From the NCBI GenBank assembly GCA_002007465.1, contig LNAC01000032.1:6044889-6108888 (forward strand): 64,000 nucleotides of DNA. Reading direction: 5' to 3'. The DNA comes from Ailurus styani (lineage: Eukaryota; Chordata; Mammalia; Carnivora; Ailuridae). Position numbers and translations under genes: made by a program. The notes beneath the pieces are model-generated. The model was not told where the DNA came from, did not search any database, and saw nothing but the letters and a program-made list of their open reading frames with translations. Positions 57,190-64,000 of this stretch are shown piece by piece (the first letter of the stretch is position 1; each line of letters begins with the position of its first letter).

Positions 57190-58627
57190 TAAAACTATGA
57201 AACCCCTTATCAACAGAATGCCTCCACAGAGATATAATATTATAAACCAAAGAATTAAATTCATAAAAGTAAAAGAAAAATACCCTACTTTCAAGTAGGT
57301 GATGGTTTCCAAAAGCCTGTCTGATTGACATCTTCATGGTTCAGGACTCTTGAAAAACCTAGAACAAGAGTTCTTGAAGCCTCGTCCACAGACCCATGGA
57401 AGATCTTTCTGGGAATCACCAAGACACTTTCAGAGAATTATTTTTTGGGGGAAATATGTTTATATTTCATAAATATATGCTATTTTTGTTTATGTGTAAT
57501 GGATATAACCTACCATTTTAAAATAAATTAATAAGCAAATATTTTAAATGGTCTCACTTATAGTTTCTATATAGTCAACATAAGCCAAAGTTATTTCTGT
57601 TCCTCAATAATTTTATAAGATGCCATTTTAGAAATGACCCCGTACAAAAAGTCACCACACGATATATGCTATGATGAAACGGCATTATATTTTCGTGTAT
57701 TCAGTGGAATACCTGGGTATGCAAACCAAGGAGAGGCTTCACTCTGTCCCTTGACATGACCCACTTGAGAAATCTGTTTCCCAGAGAAGAAATACTTCCA
57801 CCAAGAGATAGAAGGAGCTCCTCTAATCATAAACCTATGGATGTTACTTGGTCACTTTAGATTTTTTTGTCCCAGTAGAAGAGTTGCCAAGGAAAGGAGT
57901 TACCAAGCTGGCAGAGGCATTTCGCCCTGAGAATCACAAAGAGGTAGATTTTCTTCCTCATAGTGGTAGACAGGAGGGTACATTAGGAAGTCAGTAATCA
58001 CTGGGGCATTTTTGGTGCTTTTATCTCAAGTTCTACCTATAAACAGGCTATTTTAACCATGGATATGGTAACTGGCATTGTAGTCCTCTCTCTGACATAG
58101 ATATTGATCACTCCAATCATCAAACAACCTAGACTGGTGCAAATGGTAACCACAGGTAGGGGAAATCTAAAAGGAAAAGAAATACCTTGGGACCTTCTGC
58201 AGCAGAAAACCCTGTAGGTTATCCTAGTGATCCTCTTTTTTGTACATTTTCTTCACAAACTGTGACCATTATCTATCTTCAATAATATATGAATTCAATA
58301 TGGTTTCAATATGGCTTCAATATGGCTGTATGGAGTGATCCTAAGTATCATGAGATTGAGTAGGTCTGAGAAGATGAAGAGTAGACTGTAACAGATCACC
58401 TCAGATCCCTTCACATGGCTTTTTTTCCATTTTTGCATACTTAGTTTCTGATTTTGTATATTATACATTTAAAGATAAGTAACTGTAGTTTACTCTGAGC
58501 ACTGCTATGGGGTAGTGGAATCATCTTTTCCCACTACCAGAGGGCCAAAACCTTCCTGTCAGGTAAAGCAATTAATCAATTATTTACAGATTTAGAGAAG
58601 TATGAAAGCTCACATCTTATTTTATTT
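57190..58627. other. No recognised repeat; weak CTCF-like word
   Basis: Single-copy-looking sequence. 'ctaccagagggcca' at 58534-58547 matches the CTCF core only partly. 'ttcaatatgg' recurs three times at about 58293-58325. Confidence 0.4.
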
Positions 58628-58832
58628 ATTTTTTTATTTATTTTTTTTTTTAAAGATTTTATTTATTTATTTGACACAGAGAGATTACAAGTAGGCAGAG
58701 AGGCAGGCAGAGAGAGGAGGAAGCAGGCTCCCTGTCGAGCAGGGAGCCCGATGCGGGCCTCGATCCCAGGAACGTGAGATCATGACCTGAGCCGAAGGCA
58801 GAGGCTTCAACCCACTGAGCCACCCAGGCGCC
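58628..58832 (-). mobile_element. Mustelid-type SINEC with TSD
   Basis: Near-consensus minus strand copy with a long TTTA-rich tail, flanked by a 12-bp duplication 'cttattttattt' at 58616-58627 and 58833-58844. Confidence 0.93.
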
Positions 58833-58844
58833 CTTATTTTATTT

Positions 58845-59096
58845 TTCTTAAAGCCCACACCTTATGCTCTAGATGGGTGAAAGGGATGAGAGTAACTTAA
58901 TGTACAAAGTTTCCCTCAGGAACCAGGCCGAAGCTATCCTTTGCAGGACTTTGCCTGAGATAGTTCCCTTTTTTGATACCTCCCCTTCCCTGTCTTGTTT
59001 TCCCGCTCACTTTTTCTCTGATAGCATTTTCTTAATAAATAATCTGGGTGTGAACCCTTACCTCAGGGTCTGCTTTTGAAAAACCACAATCTGAGT
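58845..59096 (+). repeat. 3' end of an old interspersed repeat, family unresolved
   Basis: 'tcttaataaataatctgggt' followed by 'cttacctcagggtctgcttt' recalls a common mammalian repeat end ('aataaact...tctcagggtctgcttttggggaaccc'). The 68-codon frame across it is not a gene. Confidence 0.35.
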
Positions 59097-59105
59097 CCAG
59101 AAACA

Positions 59106-59305
59106 TTTCTTTAAAGATTTTATTTATTTGAGAGAGAGAAAGAGAGAAAGAGATCATACTGGGGGAGGGACAGAAAGAGAGGGAGAGAAGCAGACTCCCC
59201 ACCAAGAGCAGAGCCATCTTGGCGCTCAATCTCATGACCCTGAGTTCATGACCTGAGCCTAAATCAAAAGTTGGATACTTAACTGACTAAGCCACCCAGG
59301 TCCCC
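59106..59305 (-). mobile_element. SINEC, older copy, with TSD
   Basis: Minus strand copy with 'aaagattttatttatttgag' at its tail end, flanked by 'ccagaaaca' at 59097-59105 and 59306-59314. Confidence 0.93.
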
Positions 59306-59314
59306 CCAGAAACA

Positions 59315-60171
59315 ATTTTAATGCAAGGATGTACATGCTAATAAAACTACTGGAAATATGGCACAGAACTGCCCTTCCAGAAAAAAAGACCATTTCTGAT
59401 ACAAGTAGGAATGAGGGAAAACAAATAACAACACCATTAGAGCATTTTGAATTAAAAAAACTTCACCATCATAGCTGAAAACTAGGTATCAAAAAATTAA
59501 GATCAGGAAGATGCCATAGCCATCACCAAAATATCTCCTACAACCTATACAGGTGGTGACTAGATACCACAATTATGAGTGTGTCTCCCATTGCCTCTGT
59601 CCCACCATACCCCCAAATCTACTGCCTGGATACTGGAACACTGTTGCTGGAGATGCCCATGTCTCTGTGGTCTTATTTGCCACTGATAATACCCTAAATT
59701 ATGATATAATTTTTATCTCGAACTCTAGCTGCACAATGGCTCTGTTAAACGTTGCTTTTAGCCTGGGAATTTAATTAGATGTCAAATTAGTTCATATACC
59801 ACATTTATAGTAATGGTTATGTCTGTAGGATAATTCCAAGAAGCAATATTCTTGTCATAGATTATACATATTTAAAAGCTTTAGAGAAATTGTCCTATTG
59901 TACCTCATAGAGGTTTTACTTGTAATGTTCTTTTGACAATTGATCCATGACTTTATTTTAATAGTTGGCTTCTAAGGCATTCCAGCTTAATCTTATGCCT
60001 GACCTTTAACTCTTGTTCATGATCTTGCTTTAACTTTTTAAAAAAGACTTCCTACAAAAATTCCCTTATCGGACACCATTTACAGCCCTAGTATGAAAAT
60101 TTTTAAGAAGCATTTAATATCTTTGAAATTTACTGTAATACTTAGTTGACAGTTCATTCTCCATCAGCTTT
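59315..60171. other. No recognised feature
   Basis: No repeat or coding signal recognised. Confidence 0.4.
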
Positions 60172-60184
60172 AATCCAGTGTTTT

Positions 60185-60416
60185 GTATTTTGTTTTTGTT
60201 TGCTTGGTTTTTTTAGAGGGGATGGGGCAAGAAGAGGGGGGAAGAGAGAGAGGGAGAGAGAGCAGAGGTAGGGGTAGGGACAGAGGGAAAGAATCCCAAG
60301 CAGGCTCCTTGCCCAGCATAGACCCTGACGTGGGGATTGATTTCATGGCCCCGAGATCATGACCTGAGCCAAAATCAGAGTCTGATACTTAACAGACTGA
60401 GCCACCGAGGGGCCCC
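60185..60416 (-). mobile_element. SINEC, older copy, with TSD
   Basis: Diverged minus strand copy with an expanded GA-rich 3' part, flanked by a 13-bp duplication 'aatccagtgtttt' at 60172-60184 and 60417-60429. Confidence 0.94.
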
Positions 60417-60589
60417 AATCCAGTGTTTTTTGTATTCTTTTTAAAATGTGGCCAACAGAACCAAAATATTAATCCAGATAGTTTTCACCAAAACATGTCA
60501 AATAAGAAACTATCAAAACTTTAAAATAAGGTGGTATTTTAGATATCTTCTAGTTAGCTTCTTATACTAGATCAAAGTTTATGGTATTT

Positions 60590-60680
60590 GTCTAAGGCCA
60601 CAGAGCTATTTAGGTACAAAGGTGAACCTACAACCCAGCTCTTAGCTTCTGGTAGATTTGATTTTCTACTACATTTTCAC
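60590..60680 (+). repeat. MIR 3' fragment
   Basis: 'gtctaaggccacagagctat' followed by 'gtgaacctacaacccagctc' matches the MIR block that begins 'ccaaggtcacacagctag'. Confidence 0.7.
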
Positions 60681-61199
60681 TGACTTTAGATGGATGGCAA
60701 AAATTTTACCTACAGTTTTGTCATATCTTCAGGGTTCCAAGAATCTCAATATCAAAATCCATTTTTTAAAATTTATCTACAATTGTTCTCAAAAGTCTTT
60801 GAACTCATAAAACAACAGCTCCTATTGACAAAGTGGTAAACAAATAATATGAAATAAAATTATTCAAATGTTTCTGAAGTAGATAAAAGGTCAGAATAAT
60901 TGTTTCTATCATTATAGGAGCATACCCCATCATGAACAGATAAAAAAATTAAAACTTTTGTTTTGTTTTGTTTTACTTCACAACTCAACTTCCAAGCAGA
61001 AGAAAAACAGTTCTGAATGTCATCTTCTTTGCTCTCGTTTCTCACAATTCCTGTGATACTTCCAAAATGAACTGGTACTGATACATGTACAGAGCGGCTA
61101 TGCTCCATTCTCTAGGCTGCGCTGTGCTGAGATCTCTGTTGGAGGGGGGAATGGAGTCAGAGTTAGCCAAACAGCTGATGAAATCTTTGAACAAAGAAG
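60681..61199. other. No recognised feature
   Basis: No repeat family recognised; a (GTTTT)4 stretch lies at about 60957-60977. Confidence 0.4.
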
Positions 61200-61201
61200 T
61201 A

Positions 61202-61524
61202 CAGCTGAGCCTTGAAAAACACAGGTTTGAACTATGTAGGACCACTTATATGCAGATTTTTTCAATACATACAGTACAGTACTATAAGTGTATCTTCCTT
61301 TCCTTATGATTTCCTTTTTTCTTTAGCTTTGTTGTTAAGAATACAGTATGTAACACATACAACATACAAAATGTGTGGTAGTCAATTGTTTATGTTATCA
61401 GTAAGGCTTCTGGTCAACAGTAGGCTATTAGTAGTAAAGTTTTTAGGAAGTCAAAGTCACATGTGGATTTTTGACTCACAAGAATTAGGACTCCTAACCC
61501 CCCACATTGTTCAAATGTTAACTG
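61202..61524 (+). mobile_element. Tigger-like non-autonomous DNA transposon
   Basis: A 323-bp element with terminal inverted repeats: 'cagctgagccttgaaaaaca' at the left and 'ttgttcaaatgttaactg' at the right. TA dinucleotides flank it at 61200-61201 and 61525-61526, as expected for Tc1/mariner target duplication. Internal words 'ggtttgaactatgtaggacc', 'atgttatcagtaaggcttct' and 'ggtcaacagtaggctattag' match a common mammalian Tigger-derived repeat. There is no transposase. Confidence 0.85.
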
Positions 61525-61529
61525 TACTA

Positions 61530-61620
61530 GTTGCTAATTGCTGGGTAACAACTTCCAAACCTAGTGGTTTAAAACAAATAGATATATTTTATTATTTCTC
61601 AGTTTAGCTACTCCTTAATT
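61530..61620 (-). repeat. Short old repeat fragment
   Basis: 'gttgctaattgctgggtaac' and 'agtggtttaaaacaaataga' resemble the same unresolved repeat seen at 51900-52540. Confidence 0.4.
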
Positions 61621-61926
61621 TCTGAACACGATTCTTTTCTCTGTTTTAATAAAAATCAAAATGTTCTTTTTCATTATTCATTTATTAATAATTTTACCAA
61701 ATATCTGTCATAAATATATGTCCTGTACACTGATTCACCACTGTAGCACTTTCTGCTGATACAGGAACCTCTCTCACAGGCTCCCATTCCTTCACTAAAG
61801 AATAAGCAAGGCCTTTGGTGCCAGGAAAGCACTTAATCAAGGAATGATTTTTCTTCTTTCATGATTCACAATAATTTGCACTGCATTAGGCGTATATTGC
61901 ACTTGGTAAAAATGAGAAAGAAGGTG

Positions 61927-62118
61927 GGGCACCTGTGTATCTCAGTCAGTTATGACCCGTCTTTGACTCAGGTCATTATCCCAGGGTTCTGGATCAAGCC
62001 CTGCCTTGGAATCACCTATCAGCAGAAGCTTATTTCTCCTTCTGCCTCTGACCTTCCCCCTGCTCATGCTTTTGCTCTCTTTCTCTTTCTCCCATGTGAA
62101 TAAATAAAAAATCTTTTA
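61927..62118 (+). mobile_element. SINEC, older copy, 19-bp TSD
   Basis: Diverged body ('gggcacctgtgtatctcagt') with a tail 'gaataaataaaaaatctttt'. A perfect 19-bp duplication 'aaaaatgagaaagaaggtg' lies at 61908-61926 and 62119-62137, the longest in the window. Confidence 0.96.
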
Positions 62119-62137
62119 AAAAATGAGAAAGAAGGTG

Positions 62138-63592
62138 ACTGAAAGCAATGTTACCTATACTATGCATTACAGTAGTTACTAGGTATGTTGCCTATTTAAA
62201 TTTAAATTAATTGAAATAGACAAAATTTAAAATTCACCCTTTCAGTCATATTAGCTGCATTTTAAATGTTCAAATAGCTACACGTGACTAGTGCCTACTG
62301 TACTGGACAGCACAGAGATGGGATATTTCTAGCATCAGAGAAAGTCTTATTAGAAAATGGTATACCCTAGCCAGTCCCCAACTTACTATACATGTATTTG
62401 TGTTCCTCACATGTACATGTGTAGTGCAAAAAGAGATCACTGTTCATTGATTATAAAAATTGCTCTTCTTTCTTAGATACTTCAACTTGGGCATTCTTTC
62501 GTATCTTTCCCTGAATTCTCCTCACCATGTAGAACATCTGTTGACACAAGTCCCCCTTCGCCTAGTCTCCCAAGTCTTCACCACAGAGCAGGGGCTTCCC
62601 TGGAAGGAAAGCATATTGAGGAAGGGCAAAGGACCAAGAACTACTGCTGTTTAATTCTAGGGGACTCTCCTCACTAACCTTCTCAGTCCCGTGACCAATA
62701 GCCCACAAGACCACTCAATTTCTTCTTCTTGTTCTTGTTCTTCTTTACATTAATGATCGTGATTAAACTCAACATAAAATATCTATAATGGCATGGAGAA
62801 TATTGTGTTTTAATTAGCAGATGATAAAATGATGCTTCTCAGCTCTGACCACCAGCGAAAGACCGACCATGACTATGTGGATGACTTCTTTAGCTGTCTT
62901 TTGAAGTGGGCCTTCAGAGTCCAGTCAGTTGGCACCGAGGTTAGAACACATGGGTAGGGCTACTTTATTGGGCATAAGTGGCCTCACTGTGTGAGGAAAG
63001 AGTGAAAACGGGGCAGAGGTTCCAGTGGCTAGGAAAAGAGAGTCAAATATCCTGTTTAAGAAAGATCTTTCACGAGGTCTTTGTTATGGTGGCCAGAATC
63101 AATCCCTTCTTAGTCTCCCTTGTACAATGTTCACTATCTTTTTCTTTCTTCACATGTGCCTTGTAGAGTTTTATGTTTTAATTTGCTCATTCTGAAGAAT
63201 TAATGTATGAATATCCTTTTTTAAGAAATTATGGAAGAAATGAGAGAACATCCACACATAAATTATGTATTTATTTAACCCTATTTATTTATTTATTTAT
63301 TTATTTAACCCTAGTTTCTTCTGGAAGGCAAAATAATCTTACTCTTTACTTGAAACACTTAATAATCTGTCAATTTTTCCATCTCCACATTTTGTTTCTT
63401 TATATTATCTCAGAGAAAGAGAAGAATATGAGAAGCAAAGGGATTATCCTTGTACTAGGTTCTCCTTCTATATTGTTTCCAGAAGGAAAAATGCAGAAAT
63501 TTTTAAAATGGATTTTTACTTGCTTCAAAGGCTGGCTGAAGGGAAAAGTTTTAATTCTGCCCAGTGGGCCAGGTAGAAGGGCAAACTCTGGT
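62138..63592. other. No recognised gene; short (TTTA)n
   Basis: Single-copy-looking sequence; a (TTTA)n tract at about 63264-63306 is bracketed by two copies of 'tttatttaacccta'. Frames up to 132 codons lack any protein signature. Confidence 0.4.
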
Positions 63593-63609
63593 AAGAAGTG
63601 AGCAGTGTC

Positions 63610-63815
63610 GGGTGCCTGGGTGGCTCAGTGGGTTAAAACCTCTTCCTTCGGCTCAGGTCATGATCTCAGGGTCCTGGGATCGAGGCCTCGAATGGGCTCT
63701 CTGCTCGGCAGAGAGCCTGCTTCCTCCTCTCTCTCTGCCTGCCTCTCTGCCTATTTGTAATCTCTCTCTCTGTCAAATAAATAAATAAAATCTTTAAAAA
63801 AAAAAAAAAAAGAAG
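63610..63815 (+). mobile_element. Mustelid-type SINEC with TSD, young
   Basis: Near-consensus copy with a long uninterrupted A-tail, flanked by a perfect 17-bp duplication 'aagaagtgagcagtgtc' at 63593-63609 and 63816-63832. Confidence 0.97.
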
Positions 63816-63832
63816 AAGAAGTGAGCAGTGTC

Positions 63833-64000
63833 AGTGGAGGTGTAAGAATCCCTGAAATCCTTGGAAGAAAATAAAATGAATGTTAACTTGGGTTATACCA
63901 AAAGATATATATGAGCCTGTTTTCTTAAACTTCTATCCTTTCCACATCTAACATTCCTTTCCTGAACTTTAAATCCACTTTTGAAGCCAAGGAACCAAGG
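63833..64000. other. No recognised feature
   Basis: Window end; no repeat or coding signal recognised. Confidence 0.4.

Noticed and set aside
63264..63306. CRISPR-like or other regular array
   Set aside because: The periodic pattern is a simple TTTA repeat; there are no unique spacers, and the window is vertebrate DNA.
63203..63601. 132-codon open frame
   Set aside because: It crosses a (TTTA)n stretch and has low-complexity, repeat-encoded residues with no recognisable family.

Overview
This window looks like non-coding, repeat-rich genomic DNA from a caniform carnivore, most likely a mustelid. The reasoning is that it carries more than twenty tRNA-Lys-derived Can-SINEs (SINEC). The youngest of these have the head and body I associate with mustelid SINEC copies (heads like 'cgcctgggtggctcagtggg', bodies with 'gaggcccacatcgggctctc', CT-rich 3' parts, and A-tails after 'aaataaataaaatct'). 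It also carries carnivore-type L1 3' ends. The species call is an inference from remembered consensus sequences, not from a database search. I find no convincing protein-coding gene, exon or functional RNA gene. All open frames are short (145 codons or fewer), and the longest lie inside LTR or LINE repeats.

Layout. 0-12 kb: SINEs, a purine-rich tract with G-quadruplex potential, and an old + strand L1 (4.7-8.4 kb) broken by a fold-back SINE pair and by an MLT1-type MaLR LTR with part of its internal region. A second MLT1 LTR lies at 9.7-10.2 kb. 12-26 kb: L2 and L1 fragments, SINEs with clear target-site duplications (TSDs), an MLT1 LTR, microsatellites, and a U6 snRNA pseudogene joined directly to a 5'-truncated L1 (24.2-25.3 kb). 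26-38 kb: a sequence gap bounded by two SINE starts, a 2.3-kb L1 3' part with the RT FADD motif, a solo MaLR LTR inside another L1, and a 34-nt 5' half of a tRNA-Thr(TGT) gene flanked by 14-bp direct repeats (35.86-35.92 kb). 38-51 kb: mostly unique sequence with a long decayed L2, SINEs, a (GGAA)13 repeat and a short recent L1. 51-64 kb: SINEs, MIRs, an L1 with a possible 3' transduction, an unresolved old repeat, and a Tigger-like DNA element with TA duplications.

The window is best read as a record of retrotransposition. L1 machinery moved itself, the SINEs, U6 RNA and a tRNA fragment. Nesting gives relative ages: MIR/L2, old L1M and MaLR are oldest, followed by carnivore L1 and older SINEC, and then the mustelid-type SINEs. 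The points of most interest are the tailless tRNA-half insertion, the U6/L1 chimera, the fold-back SINE and the putative L1 3' transduction. Family names were assigned by eye, so boundaries are approximate except where TSDs fix them.
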